Source: Gyrodactylus bullatarudis
Lineage: Eukaryota; Platyhelminthes; Monogenea; Gyrodactylidea; Gyrodactylidae
Length of the DNA: 64,000 bases
Direction: 5' to 3'
Assembly (NCBI GenBank): GCA_012064415.1
Contig: SSNU01000042.1
Span: forward strand, 715,822 to 779,821
Shown here piece by piece: positions 23,500 through 36,200 of the stretch (position 1 is its first letter; every line of letters starts with the position of its first letter). The notes beneath the pieces were generated by a model that worked only from the letters and a program-made list of their open reading frames with translations, had not been told where the DNA came from and did no database searches. The position numbers were made by a program, and so were the translations under genes.

Positions 23500-24930
23500 T
23501 CATTCGTGAAGAGAGGAGAGAGCAGCCCCCATACGATGTGGATTCTGAGAGGGATAATGAACACCAATTTCATCCCCATTATTAGGCAACTGAATATTGA
23601 TCATTGGTTTATTCTGTTGGTTGGTTGGTAATTCAGAGACTTTGGATTCAGTATTCTTCATTGAGAGATTGGGTGGAACTGGACCGTTCAAGGTTAAATC
23701 TCCAGAAATTATGCCAGTAGAGACAGGAGGTTCAGGTTGAGGCTCAACTGGGGGTGCAGAATTGAGAGATTTTATAGGGATTGGAGCAAATGTTGAAGAT
23801 GCCTGGTAGTTGCCAGTGAGAAGAGGAGCTGGTGGAGCCATTAGGGGTAGAGGAAGGCCAGGAACTGGTGGTAAGATGATTCTACTACCATCAGTACTAG
23901 CATCACTGATCATTGCGTTGACAGTGCTAGAGGCTGATTTGCCCCAGTTGACACTGAGTCTGTGTCCATTCAGGATGAGACGATCATAGGTACGTTCAGC
24001 TGCCTTTTCAGCAGCCTCTCTAGTTACAAACTGAAGGAAAGCACAATGCTGCTTATGATGAACATGGACAGAGCGAATCTCTCCGAATTGATAAAAGTGG
24101 TTCCTCAAGTCCTGCTCCGTAAGAGCATCAGGAACACCGCCAATGTACAGAGTTGTGACAGTTTTGTCTTCTGGAGGATGTAACTTTGGTAGACTCTCAT
24201 ATTTGGCCAGGAGTTTAGCAGCAACAGGATCATTTTGACCATAGTAACGATCCTTGAGATTCTGATCAGAGAGTGGATCATCGGGATCTGTCGGCTTCTC
24301 ATGGCGGTAGGGACACTCTTCTCCTCTCTTACAGTGTCCTTTAACCCAAAAGGAGCAAATGTGAGGCCGATTTCTCTTGTAATAAGGAGCTGTCCTAGCT
24401 AACTTGAGCAACATGTCAGCTCCACCGCCACCGGAAATCGAGGAGGCTGCGATGGTGTTGGAGAGAACCTTCCCAACCAATTCATGGCCTCCATAAGGAG
24501 CAGATAAATCTCCGGACTCTTGAAGTTGTTGCTCCAACTGCTGATGGTAGTACTCACGATTTATGTCACTTCTTGGCAGTTTTGCAGCAGCTGCTTGACG
24601 AAGAGCACGATCACGAACTTCAACTGGTAGACCATATTCTAGGTCGAAGATGCATGTTTGACAAACATTCTTAACTTTGGCACATGATTGACAAATTTCA
24701 GTCTTTTTATAACGGGCATTAGGACCAGGGCACCAACGGAAAACTGTAAAAGGACGGTTGCAAACTTTGCATTCCTCGCCGTATTTGTCCTTTTGCATAC
24801 GGATGAATGGACTTGGACCAAGACATGTTTCACAAAGAATGGGGAAATCCTAGAGGAATTAGAAAGTAAAACTTACAGAGTTCTCCCAGTTTTGTCGATT
24901 ATACGTCGATGAGTTTTTCGAATAAGACAT
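23500..24930 (-). CDS. RBM22: RBM22, spliceosome catalytic-centre RNA-binding protein
   Basis: Orthologue of the splicing factor (Slt11/Cwc2 family) that contacts U6 and U2/U6 RNA as the spliceosome is activated. Exons 24930-24877 and 24849-23500 join at phase 0 across a 27 nt intron (24850-24876) and give 467 residues. In order: a start matching vertebrate RBM22 (YNRQNWE), the N-terminal zinc-binding region ([24 protein letters not shown]-like, [21 protein letters not shown]), a CCCH finger at about residue 181 ([19 protein letters not shown]), then an RRM at about 250-325 ([27 protein letters not shown]), then a proline-rich, low-complexity tail longer than in human. It is head-to-head with DNAJC17, another splicing factor. 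Confidence 0.96.
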
Positions 24931-25055
24931 CGACTATTTGAATTACAGCAGAAATTTTAACAAATTCCAGTCAGCAGTCAGTTTTTCTAGTTTTCTTCAG
25001 TTTAATCACTCTTTTAAATTTTTTGTAAAAAATTTTTATTTATCTTATAAAAGTA
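24931..25055. promoter_or_regulatory. Compact divergent promoter of RBM22 and DNAJC17
   Basis: Only 125 bp separates the two start codons, so both transcripts must start inside it or in overlapping leaders. It is AT-rich with runs of T and A and no clear TATA box. The arrangement suits joint expression of two spliceosome-associated proteins. Confidence 0.6.
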
Positions 25056-25993
25056 ATGGAAGTAGATCTATACGCATATTTTGGGCTAAATTGGGATGCA
25101 TCCGAAAGTGACATAAAAAAGGCCTACAAATCTAAAGCTAAAGAACTTCATCCAGATAAAAATAAAGACAGAAAAGACGCTAGTAAGTATGATTTACAAT
25201 TTATTTTCATTTATTAGAGGAAAATTTCCAACTTCTCAAGGAATATTTTGACATTCTCGATGATAAAGCAAAACGGAAAGAGTATGACAGAATATGGCAA
25301 GCTAAACGTGAAGCAGAAAAGAGAAACGCTAACCTGTCTAATGAACGTAGACTATTAAAAGAGAAACTCGAGGCACAAGAGAAAATAGCTCGAGCAAATT
25401 CCATCGCAAAGGTACAGTTTGATGCAAAGAAACGTGCAGCAGAAGAACTACGTCGTAAATGGCAAGTGGAACAAGATATTAAATCATTCAACGCCATGAA
25501 AGAGCGCAAACTAATGGCTGAAAATACCTTCCTTAATCAGACAAAAGAGGACAGTTCAATTACCTTGAAAGCAAAATGGAAGCCCAAGTCGTTTGTCTAT
25601 TCTAAAGATAACCTACAGGGTTATTTGGGAGAATTTTCCAAGGACATAACGATTGTCACGGGGAAAAAAGAAACAGCAATAATTGAATTCAGAAATCGAA
25701 AAGAAGCCTTGGATGCATTCAAAGCTTCAGCCAATGGACTTGTTGGCGATGCTAGTAATCCTATAACATTACACTGGATTGGCGGAGCTCCCCATGAAGC
25801 AGAGACAGGTGGGGAAAGAGATAATATTATCAGTATGGAAAGAACGACAGCTACAACATTTCCTTCTAGCTCCTTCTTTGACAGCAACGTCGAGAGATTA
25901 TCAGACCCTCAGGTTGCCCAAAAGCAAAAGACTAACTTTGACAACTACGAGTCTGATATTCTTGCTAAGATGATGAGATTCTCCAAGGATTAA
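25056..25993 (+). CDS. DNAJC17: DNAJC17, J-domain splicing co-factor
   Basis: Homologue of human DNAJC17 and yeast Cwc23, J-proteins tied to the spliceosome. Exons 25056-25182 and 25218-25993 join at phase 1 across a 35 nt intron, giving 300 residues. Residues 1-70 form the J domain with the HPD triad at 32-34 and the helix around KENFQLLKEYFDILDD. A long charged coiled-coil segment follows (about 70-150), then an RRM-like fold around 165-245 (ITIVTGKKETAIIEFRNRKE) as in the human protein, and a tail ending in DILAKMMRFSKD that resembles the vertebrate C-terminus. An AATAAA lies at 26051. Divergent partner of RBM22. Confidence 0.92.
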
Positions 25994-26050
25994 AATACCA
26001 GATTTTCTACTTATCAATTTCTGTACAAAAATAATTTTTTTTCTTGAGCA

Positions 26051-26056
26051 AATAAA
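26051..26056 (+). terminator. Polyadenylation signal of DNAJC17
   Basis: AATAAA 58 bp after the stop codon. Confidence 0.55.
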
Positions 26057-26623
26057 TTAATGTGTAAATAACAAGTCTATATTTTTTCAATCTTTAAGCT
26101 GCCTCCTTCAAAGTAAAGTATTTCATGTTTTTACTCACATTTGAATAGAAATTTCATCTAAATATTTTTTACAAATACATAGCTACTTATAAGTAAATAC
26201 CGATTTATCTAAAATATAAACTAATAAATTTTTATTCTCTTGGCCAGACTACTTTTCTATTTTAGAATGTGATCAGTGATCACTGATAAACAGATATTCC
26301 CTTGTCGAATATTTTGAATGCTTTCTCAATTATTAAAGTCGTCTAATTGTTCTTTTATATTGTTCACATAGAAATAGAATTGATTTATAAATTGAAATGG
26401 GGTATGCGTAATTAGAAACATTTAAAAGTAAGCAAGCTTCCTATTGAAGATAATTTTGGCATGGAAGATACAGTAAGAGGAGAATAACTCGATTTCTTCG
26501 ATAATGAATCCTTCTTCTTTCTTAAGATAGAGTTTGTTTTCTACAACATTCCATGTCTCTTCTGATTGTAATCAATCAATTGATAGGCAACAAGAATTAC
26601 AGTGAGACCATATTTAAAAGAAA

Positions 26624-29600
26624 ATGCTTACCGAGAGTATTAAGTTTGAAGAGTAAGTGGGGACTAAAAGTGGAATGTACTAGGAATTAATTTCCCCAGT
26701 GTTGATATAAATGAGTGAGTGGGATTGAACCTCAAGTTTTACGTTAGACTTGATTAAAGATGAATAGAATTTAATGAGTTATTTTATTCTTTCAGAGGGG
26801 ATGGGGACATGTAAGTCTTGGGTGTCTTGATGCATTCGATTAGTAACAAGTTTCATCTCTTTTTATGTTAATTTGACACTCTACCCAAAAGTAGACATAC
26901 ATGCATATTCGTCGGTATAAAAGATTTGCTTCAATATCACAATCTTCGTTAAGACCGATGCGGTAAAAAATTTTTGTTAATAAATCTCTTTTTTTTCTTA
27001 GTACCCAACAAGAAATGTATGATTTTCCCTTTTTTCTACCCTCAATTTTCTACCTTCCTGTATCATGTTCAAAAAGTTCACTGTAATTTTATCAGTATTG
27101 AGCCAATTCTAACGTGAGTTTCCCCTTTAGACTCAATCATTTTGTTAGATAAATAGGAAATTGAGGTTAAAAATTTCTATCATTTAAGCGATGATGAGTA
27201 AGACATGGTTTAATCCTTCCTATGCTAACCTGATGGTCGCAACTAATGCGGCTGGCTTGTGATAGAATTGTTGCTAATAAATATGAGTAACTGCTATTAT
27301 GTGTTGGATATAGTTCAATTTGAATTAGTGCTCAGAAAAAACCCATATACAGAGATCAAAGAGGCTCACTGAAAACTTTATTAGGGATGTGCAAAGATTT
27401 GTGTGAGTATTCCCTTGAGCAAATGTACATTTGATGAGATGTGGAAACTATAGAAAATTGATTTTACATCTATATTTATCAAGGCAAGATGACGAGTATG
27501 ACTGATGAATACAAACAGTCAATTCTGATTGGTTATTGAAACTGGCTTATCAGATTACTGAATTTAATGTTGTTGTTATTGTTGTTGAGTAGTAAATAAA
27601 ATCTGCTTTACTCAAGTTGTGACGATGGAGAGTAAGCTTAGAGTCCTAAAATAAAAAGTCCAACTGTATATCAAGTGTTTCTGAAGGGTAAGTAGCATTC
27701 AAAATATAATTCCAATTCAACAGCTTCGATCTTATTTTGCAAAAGTAATTTTCCCAAGCTCACCATTTAACATCAAAAGACTAGAGGAATGTGATACGTA
27801 AGATTGCATAGAGAAATTATTCTTTTAGAAATAAAGATATTCTTGGCATTGAGTGCGTTAACATACGACCATAATGTTTGATATAAATTCATATGAAATT
27901 TTTACAGAGGTTTCGACTACAAGCCAAGGTAAGACAGCCTCCACCAGATTAAATGATCAAGATATTCAAGTCAAATGCTCGAATATCAACTCTGATATAA
28001 TATTCTAATAGTGAAGAAGAAAAGCAAGTTATAAAAATATATAATCATTTAGTAGTTCCAGTCTAATTCGATCTATGCCTTAATAGGCTTTAGCACTTCT
28101 TATGCCGGGTTGCCAAATACTTAAGAGAAGCAATGAATCTATGACCCAACACCCATTGATATCTCTTATGGATGAGAAGAATTGCTGCCTCTATCTCAAT
28201 TTTATCGACAAGAGAGCGCCAATTCAACCAACTAGATAACATATTGCCTAGTCAAAATTCAAAGTCATGAAAAATTCTCAGACATCTTCAATAATTCTGA
28301 GGAACAAACCTATTTTTAGAGCTATTTCAATAAACGTCTATTATCTTTCGTCAGGATTAAAATCTATATGATATTGATATTTTATTTGATTATTATCAGG
28401 TTGAAAATTGAAGAATATAAAAAGTGAGTTGGCCAACAGTTGAAAATGTGTTGAATTATTCAATCTCTCCTTTTCAGAACGGATAAATTTGATGCTGCGC
28501 CGAAACGTGTTTTTCCAACGTTAGTTAAACACAAACCATCATAGTATCTAAATGTCCAATGTGTTAAACTTTCACTAATCATCTGTACATTAAAACATAT
28601 TTAATGCTATCTACTCAAACTACCCATCGAGCTTCGGTTGGTAAAGATGATGATTATTCGTAATAATTAAATATAACTAATTATTATGGATATTAATAAC
28701 AGAAGCCTGCAAAGACTAATTATAATTATGCATGAAATAACGCTGTAAAGCGCTTAATACGTTGAGATTTTCAGGTATTACAATTATAAATAGTATTTAC
28801 TGAATATTATATATTTCAGATTTGATATTAGTAATAAATTCAGCTGTGAAACTGCCAAGGTGAGCTTTCCAATAAGAATGGTTGTTGATAAACTCTTAAT
28901 TCTGTCTATTCATATTTAAAATAATAAAAATACTTCAAGAAACCAAAGAAATTTGTTAGTTTAGAGTAGATATCTGGATAAATTATTAATGCAATTATGC
29001 TTTTAGAAATCATTAGTAGCTGGAGTAAGAAAAGATTTGCGCTTTATAACCGATGGAGTGGCCATACATTACAATATTAACTAATCATCCACAAGAGAGT
29101 ATAACATAATGTTTGCAAAGCTAATCTTTCTCCATTTAAGAAATGTTGCTGCATAAAAGTGCAAATGTGAGAAGCTATATTATCCCTTCAGATCTAATGC
29201 ATATCATAGCTAAAAACATCCGACGAGTATGACATAAAACAAACAGACTAATCTCAATTTCAGAGTATTCTTTAATAAAATATATTTGAATAGTCCAAAC
29301 TTATTTTGTGGATTTTAAAATTCTACAGGAAACTGAGCGAATTCTACAGGTCGAAATAGAAAATATATGTTTGAACTTCATCAAGAATATCTTTGTTGGT
29401 TTCTAAACTCATAAAAAAAGTGCATATCAAAAGAAAACAAATAGATGAAATATACAAGGTCCTTGAACCAATTGGAAAACCTTCAAGTTCTACTCAGATT
29501 GAAACTAGAGATCATAATGAAATTAACGAGAAATTGACAACGGTCGTTAATCAACAAATTCATGTTCAATGCCCTGTCCCAGCAACGATTACAGAAATGG

Positions 29601-29644
29601 AAAAGTGTGAAACACACGAGAAGTCGACAGTAGTCGATAATTAA
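26624..29644 (+). CDS. Candidate micro-exon gene 1 (19 exons, 183 residues)
   Basis: No family recognised; the call rests on gene structure. Proposed exons: 26624-26652, 26700-26714, 26796-26810, 27002-27016, 27096-27113, 27189-27197, 27385-27402, 27617-27631, 27676-27687, 27724-27744, 27780-27797, 27829-27852, 27908-27928, 28094-28108, 28400-28423, 28478-28519, 28632-28640, 29329-29349, 29434-29644. Every internal exon is a multiple of three (9-42 nt) and every join is phase 2, open across all junctions. Many sites are full consensus (e.g. CCCCAG/...GA/GTGAGT at exon 2, TTACAG/...AG/GTAAGA at 27908-27928). The first exon starts at an ATG after an in-frame stop. The protein is acidic (EDVDINEGDGD-like start), without an obvious signal peptide. 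The weakest exons are 28094, 28632, 29329 and the last one's acceptor; 28.5-29.3 kb is the least certain part. Confidence 0.6.
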
Positions 29645-29816
29645 ATTATAAGTCAACCTGTAATGATAGTGACAAAAGAAGAGGAAAGGGCCGCCCAACA
29701 ACGAGAGAAAAACAAAAAAGATTCAGTGGTCAGTTACAAATCATTCCTTTCATCAAAAAACAGAAACAATTATCCAATGCAAAGTAATGATTTCAATCTA
29801 GTTCCCATTCCCCCCC
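29645..29816 (+). other. Open frames just past the micro-exon gene 1 stop
   Basis: After the TAA at 29642-29644 the same frame stays open for another 57 codons to a TGA (segment VTKEEERAAQQREKNKK). A second frame is open over much of the same stretch and contains KRRGKGRPTT, which looks like an AT-hook. This could be 3' UTR, a stop-interrupted extension, or an exon reached by a splice I could not place. Confidence 0.3.
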
Positions 29817-30850
29817 CTACTTGAAGAAGCCCAAGCATCAAAATCAACCAATGGAAGGGCTCTCAATATTGCATTGTAATAATATTTAAATGTTAACCGG
29901 GGTGAGGTCTGAAGAGAGCCAGAAAAATATAACCTTTATCACTAAAATATACGTTCATTTTCGAGTTTAGAAACCAAAAGAGTAAATATATGCTCGAATA
30001 ATTCAATTCTTAGAATCGTATAACACTTATGTTTTTATAGTAATCATTTTGAACCAAGCAATTCTTCATGAAGCTATTTGGCGTTGATCACGTGCTAGCT
30101 GACTATGTTGTCTTCTGGCTTGTATTGGTCTATCTGTAGATAAAAGAAAAGGTAGAGAATGGTGCAGAATCTCTTAAAAACTAAAGATTATAAAAGTGAT
30201 AATATAATTCAAAACTTGAAGAAAAATCAAGATTAGAGTAGAAAAAGAAATATGTAAGAGCTGCTAGTCGTGTAATTAAATATAGCGAGTCATAGAATAT
30301 TCAATCCTTAGAGCACCAAATTTGCCGCCTTTGCCACTTATTTTGGAAGAATTCGATCACTCTTAGTGAATTGCAAAGAAGTCGCCTTCTCATTGGTTTA
30401 CGCCTGTAATCTCATGCATGATTTCATTGGCTCACGTGTATTGGTCAAGTATTAACTCCATGCGTATATTTGACTATTAAAAACATAGGATGGTTTTAAT
30501 ATAGTAGAATTTATTCTTTTTTCTAGGTGCTCATGTAATTATAGATGTGAATACCAAAGTATAATTGGAGAGATTTTATTCTTTGTAAATAGTAGACGTA
30601 TGAAAAGTGCGTCCTTCTTCTAATAATTTCCGTTATCTAATAGAAATCATTAGATATAATAATGGAGAAGAACAAATACAGCTTATCTGTTCAAAAATAT
30701 GTTCAGTAATGTATGCAGTAATGTAAAGTATGCTGTACTCCAAGATAAACTCAAGAGAATATCGCAAGACAAAAGTATTCATTGATAACTAGATATATAT
30801 TCTACTAGAATAGAAGAGAATCATCGCAAAAAGCTAAATACAACTCAATC
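29817..30850. other. Spacer between candidate micro-exon genes 1 and 2
   Basis: AT-rich, with no long frame. A few isolated splice-like pairs (e.g. TTCTAG at 30525) do not chain into a reading frame. It probably holds the end of gene 1 and the promoter of gene 2. Confidence 0.4.
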
Positions 30851-32347
30851 ATGATTCAAAAATCATTATTAATCTTATTGACAGAATGGGAGTTAGTTGA
30901 ACATTTAAAAAAAGTAGAGCATATATTATTCTATAAGAATAAGATTGGCGTAAGAATACTCAACAATATTCGTCTAAATAGGACAGTTTTTTCCAAAGTT
31001 TGTCATTCGATCAAATCATTCTATTCTAGTCCCTTTAATCATTTTGATGAACGTCGAGTATGATCCCAACATAATAATAATCTTGGAAAAATTGTAACAG
31101 GGAAACTTGATGTAAGCCCCAAAATATCTGAGCACTTTTATTCGTGAAAATAAACAAACAGAAGATTCATGTGAGTAAAAATCAATCTGTTTTCATCTCA
31201 TAACCTTCAAGACAACTGTTAGAACAACAAGCCATTCTAGTCAGGTAAGGACTACCACAGAAAAAGTATTTCCATTTTAAGCCTGATCTTTGAGAAAATG
31301 CAACTGTATGTCAGATCAAGACAAAATGATCCTATAGGTTTTTCAATAAATCTTTAGAGAAAACGCGTGAGAAAATATTTGAGAAAATTTTTATTTTTCT
31401 GAAGCAAAGAAATCCTTGTCATCATTGGGTTGGTTTGCTCAAATCATCCTTAACCACTATTTTCAGAGGTATAGTTTTGTTATTAAGGTAAGGTAATTTA
31501 TGATGTATTAAAGAGAAACAGAGCTTTTTTGCGAGAGAATCTGATGAAAAATATGCAAGTTATCATATAATCTTAATCAAACCGCTTATAATGAAAAAGT
31601 ATTTTTAGTGAGACAAGAGCCAAATGTCTGGTGTTAGTTTTCAGCTGATTGATTTTATTGAAAAACAGAGAGATAGCAAAACTATATGAAAATAAGTGAG
31701 ACTTTAGAAATCCAAAGTTTCATCTGAGGTTTTATGATGGTCCTGTAGAGCAAAGAACGATTACAAAAACTTGAGAGATGAGTGCGTTTAACATTCGTGA
31801 AATCGATCCCATTGGTCAAGATAAAACATTTATATAATTAAGACATTCCTAATTCAACTTTCTATCAAGTTCCATTGGAAAAAATCCAACAAAGACGTTG
31901 TGAGTATTCTTCAATTGAATAATGAGTTTACGAATTAGCTGGTTGTTATGGTCAGATATGCAAGTTTTACTCCTACTCAGATTACACTATTCGTTATCAA
32001 AGATGCTCATGTTATAAGTGAGGCAGACTCAAATTTAAATTGTTTATATGAAACCAAGGGACATTTATTGTGAACTAAGATCTCAGTAATTTTTAATTTG
32101 ACATCTCTTGAATAGAAGTTGAATAGAAGTTGTTTTGGATATGATTTGTATGTTAAATTCTTGTTAGCTAAAAAGATTCAGCAAAGTCAATCTGTAAGTG
32201 ACTCAACAACGGATCCCACAAGCAACAAATAATTAGCGAACAACGATTCAAGTGAGAGTCTATAAAAATTGTATTAATTTAGTTTTTTAATTCTATAATT
32301 TCAGAGAACTATCGGCGATTGTTTGCCGCATAAGATCTTTTAAATAA
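30851..32347 (+). CDS. Candidate micro-exon gene 2 (16 exons, 182 residues)
   Basis: Unrecognised protein; structure-based call. The first exon 30851-31057 opens with ATG (MIQKSLLILLTEW, weakly signal-like) and ends at phase 0. An 11 nt exon at 31101-31111 changes the phase to 2, and the rest continue in phase 2: 31162-31170, 31212-31244, 31282-31305, 31358-31366, 31405-31428, 31467-31487, 31618-31632, 31669-31695, 31749-31781, 31870-31899, 31981-32010, 32176-32193, 32237-32251, and a terminal exon 32305-32347 ending in TAA (SAIVCRIRSFK). An AATAAA overlaps the stop. Strong consensus pairs include 31467-31487 (TTTCAG/.../GTAAGG) and 31870-31899. The predicted protein is basic and helical. The region 31500-31617 may hide an exon not placed. 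Confidence 0.5.
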
Positions 32348-33257
32348 ATGAATTTGACTAAAATCAGAATAATTTTTAACTAATCTTTATCAGCAGTCAT
32401 TTTCGTCCTACTCACTAATCTAGAAAACCACAATAATTGACAATAATAAACATAATTATGCAAAATGGTCTGAGCAATTATGGGTATTTCGTCCACAAAT
32501 GTTGTGAAAAAAATAAAAATTGTAACCTCTAGAAAGCTTTGAGACCAAATAAAGTCAGAAGATTAAAGCCAGTAGTTTTACAAATATGATGATAGTTTAA
32601 AATGCAGTTAATGAGAAGGTAGCATTCGAGATAATTAAAGATTTACATTTCTCATGAGTTCTTAATGTCTTCATAAGTGGCTATTGGGAAGATGAGATTG
32701 GATATTTTCTCAAGCTTGTATAAATTGAACCAAGTTAATTTCGCAGTTTAATGATTATGTTGGAAACTAATTGAAAACAAACTCATTTTTGAGAAAATGG
32801 GAGTAAGCAAACACGGACTTGCATACATTTGATTAATGCACGAATATATCTCTCACAAAATATCAACAAAAGCTTCAGAACTCAAAAAGGATCTAATAGC
32901 CCTAGAGAATTGTACAAGAAAATCTTTATAATTTTATGATAATGATAATGATAATGTACACTACAAGCGTGACAAGGTTAAAGTCTTTGGATAATCGATC
33001 AAACTCACTCGATATTTCATATCTAGTTAGATGATGATAATTGCCACGAAATAATTTCTATAATTGCTTATAAGCAATTATACATGTGAAAACTATATCT
33101 GAATGATAAGAAACCTGATTAACAAAGAGAATACAAGCGCACCTATCAGAAAATCAAAATTAATGTTGTGTTGGAGCTAAAAGGACTTAGTAGACTTTCA
33201 TTATGAAATAAAAATTTTAGTATCATCATCGGATATCCTAAGCGTTCATGTTTTAGC
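32348..33257. other. Spacer with possible leading exons of gene 3
   Basis: No long frame. Two phase-2-compatible candidates occur, 32794-32802 (9 nt, then GTAAGC) and 32879-32911 (33 nt, then GTACAA), so gene 3 could begin further left than annotated. A splice-like pair around 32533-32553 has a stop in phase 2 and was left out. Confidence 0.35.
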
Positions 33258-36200
33258 ATGAGCATTCGGTAAGTAATAGTATAAAACTGAATATTCTTAT
33301 TATCATCATCAGAAAATGCATTTGAAAAGCTCTGCCGAGATCTTCGTAAGTCATTCATGCCCGCTTGAAGATTTCGAATGAAACAGGAGCTATTAGCGTA
33401 AGAAGGAACCTATTTTTCACCTAACGTATTATCATTTTAAGAGAGCTTTGGTACATAACATTTAATTCTCAAATTTGATACATTCGCAGCAATCTAATGG
33501 CAATTTTGTTTGTGAAACTCCCCCAAGCACTAATTTGCATACAGAGACTTCATCATGCTGTGAGTTTGTGAAATCTAATCACTTAGTAATTAACTAATTA
33601 TATTCATGAAGTAATACAAAGTTTGAATATTACATGAAACTCTGAGAAAATTCCCTAGAAGTCTTGGTAATCGAAAGTAGTTTTTGCCCTTGTTCGTTTC
33701 TTGTAACGTTTTAGTTTGATTCTCGTCAAGATCAAGTGAGGTTATCATTTAAAAAGTTCCTCAAATATTTACTCATAATAATTCCTATTCTAGATCATTT
33801 TTTGAGAATCTTTGGTGAGTCAAAAATAAATATTTTCAACTTTAAAATATAAAAATAATTGATTATTGTGGTTTTTATTTAAAATCCTGACGAGTTCAAC
33901 TCTAAACTATAAAATGTCTTGATATAGCCTAAATTTTACAGAAAATTTGCCAAAAAGAATATTTAAAAATCATTTTTTAGTAAAGTTATCGGCGATGCCC
34001 CATACGGCCAAATGTAAAACATTTATTTATATGCCAATTTATTCCTGCAGATATTTTATTGCACAGAGGTAAATTAATATATCAATATATATTAATTAAT
34101 AATACATCTAAAATAAGTCGTGTCGAACGATATCAGGATTATCAGCTGGTATACGGGTGAGTTGAATTTTTTTTGAGTATTCAAGATGAACCAAATATCA
34201 GTATGTAAGTATTTTTGTGTATTCCTTGCTCTTTCTATGGATAAATAATAATAGGAAAAGAGCTGCGCAAGTTTTTTATTCAAAATACTCAGAAATACTC
34301 AGGATCTAATAAACGAACTTCTTGCTCCATATACAGATCTGGGATGCTTGATGAGCGTTAAGCTGCATTTCATCAAGTACCATTATGATTTAATAAGTCT
34401 TTCATTTGAAACTTTTTATTTGTTTCAGTTTTGACTGCGTTGATGGCAACGATGAAACGGTCATACAAATTGATTTCAAAGAGCCAGATTTTACCCCTGA
34501 AGTGTAAGGAAATTTAATTACCTCTAATGAAATGTAAAGTTACCAGAAGCCACCCCCGTAAGTTACAAAGATGAGCAAATCTAATCTAAAGGGATGACGA
34601 CGAATTTGCTGGATAGTAAATTGCATGAACCTGTATCTAATTATCAATAGTGGTTTTTTAAATATATCGTAAGCGGATCCATAAAATATTAAATACGAAT
34701 TAATAATTTTCTTAGTTATGAATTTTATGAAAAAATGCTCGAATCTGTGTGAGACTATCATGATTATAATCAATTCAAATTATCCCTCAGTTACAATACT
34801 CATTAACTAAAAAAGTATATTTTAATTACTAGAGCCATGAGTACAGAAGAAGGTTTAGGGTGATTAAAAATAAATTTTTAAATAATTTTTGTAGGGAAAC
34901 GGTGCTAGGAGCTCGTCCATCTATAAGGTAGGAAGTCTTTTGAATATCACAAATAAATTATGCTTTAGTCTTAACGAGTAAGAGGTTTTTATACGAATCT
35001 ATCATTGTAACAATTTCATTATCTATTAGGGATTCAGTTGATGCCCCCACGTAAGTAACGAGCAAAGCATAGAAAATTTCAAAATATGATCAGGAATAGA
35101 ACCCAATGTTTAAATTGTATCTAATTTCTTTAGTTCTTTTGATTCTGGGTAAGAAGTAAAACTCATGTTCTTAAATTCGCAAAGCAGAAATCAAGAAGAA
35201 GTTAACAAGTGGGTATTTAAGATTCGAGAGGTATAACTTTTAGTTTTGCTAATATTTTTAAGCAATTTCAGTGGGTTAGAGCTTATCATGTATTCTTAAT
35301 AGCTTCCTCTAGATCAATTACACAAGAGTATGGAGAGTAACCTGGTTTAATTTGTTAGAGCAAGGGCAAACGTTGATTTGAAGTGAGCTCAACTCCACTC
35401 GACAAAAAGAAACTAAATTCTGGAGTAATGTCATGAGATCAGTAGAAAAAGAGTAAATCGAACACCTGAAAAATTCTTATATCATAGAAATAAAGGGGAA
35501 GAGTATGCTTTCACCCAATTTCTCGTTTATTCATAGTACTCTTGATGGAAACATGAATTTAAATTTGTGAGTTTGAAAAGATTTTAACAAATATTACTGC
35601 CCCAGTTGGGCTTTATTAGAGATATGAGACTTCTGTGGATCTTTCTTTTGTTTGTTTTAATATGAGTTTATATGCCTGTTCTTCTAATTCTTTCATTCTT
35701 GCTCAACTTGCATAGCTAAAGAATGCAAACTTAGAAATATTTTTGATAATATAATCATATGTTACTCTAAGAATGGGAACCAATTTTTGAGGCCTAAAAC
35801 TTTTTAGATTCTCTGCCAATAAATTCGATTAATATATACATGTTGATTTTATTGAGACCTCTTTTCTATCAGAGGCTTCCATGATGAAGAGCAGTGAGTA
35901 AATGTGCATATTTTAAGATTATGCATTTATAATTAAAAATTCACAAACACTTACTCTAAATTGAACTTATGAGTAAGTTTCAATGAAAAAAATAAGCCAA
36001 AATCTTGTTGATTTAGAATAAGAGGATCTGATACAACAGAAAATCGTGCAAACTATAAACTAATGAATTAGGGGATATATTATTTATGCTTTACGAAAAA
36101 TTAAAATAAATTATTTCTTGAAATTTGCTAAAATAAGGGAAGCTTTTGTCACTGAATTGTAAGTATAAATTAAGTTATAAATATTATAATATTTAGGTAT

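Noticed and set aside
28801..28860. Exons 28819-28829 and 28844-28859 in micro-exon gene 1
   Set aside because: They would need a 13 nt intron between them; phase fits but this is too short to credit without transcripts.
29007..29024. 18 nt exon with good sites in micro-exon gene 1
   Set aside because: Phase 2 reading contains TAG; it may belong to an alternative transcript, so it was not included.
34301..34354. 54 nt open segment between CTCAG and GTTAAG in micro-exon gene 3
   Set aside because: Open only in phases 0 and 1, not in the phase 2 used by its neighbours.
34546..34556. 11 nt segment between TTACCAG and GTAAGT in micro-exon gene 3
   Set aside because: Its length is not a multiple of three and including it creates a stop in the next exon.
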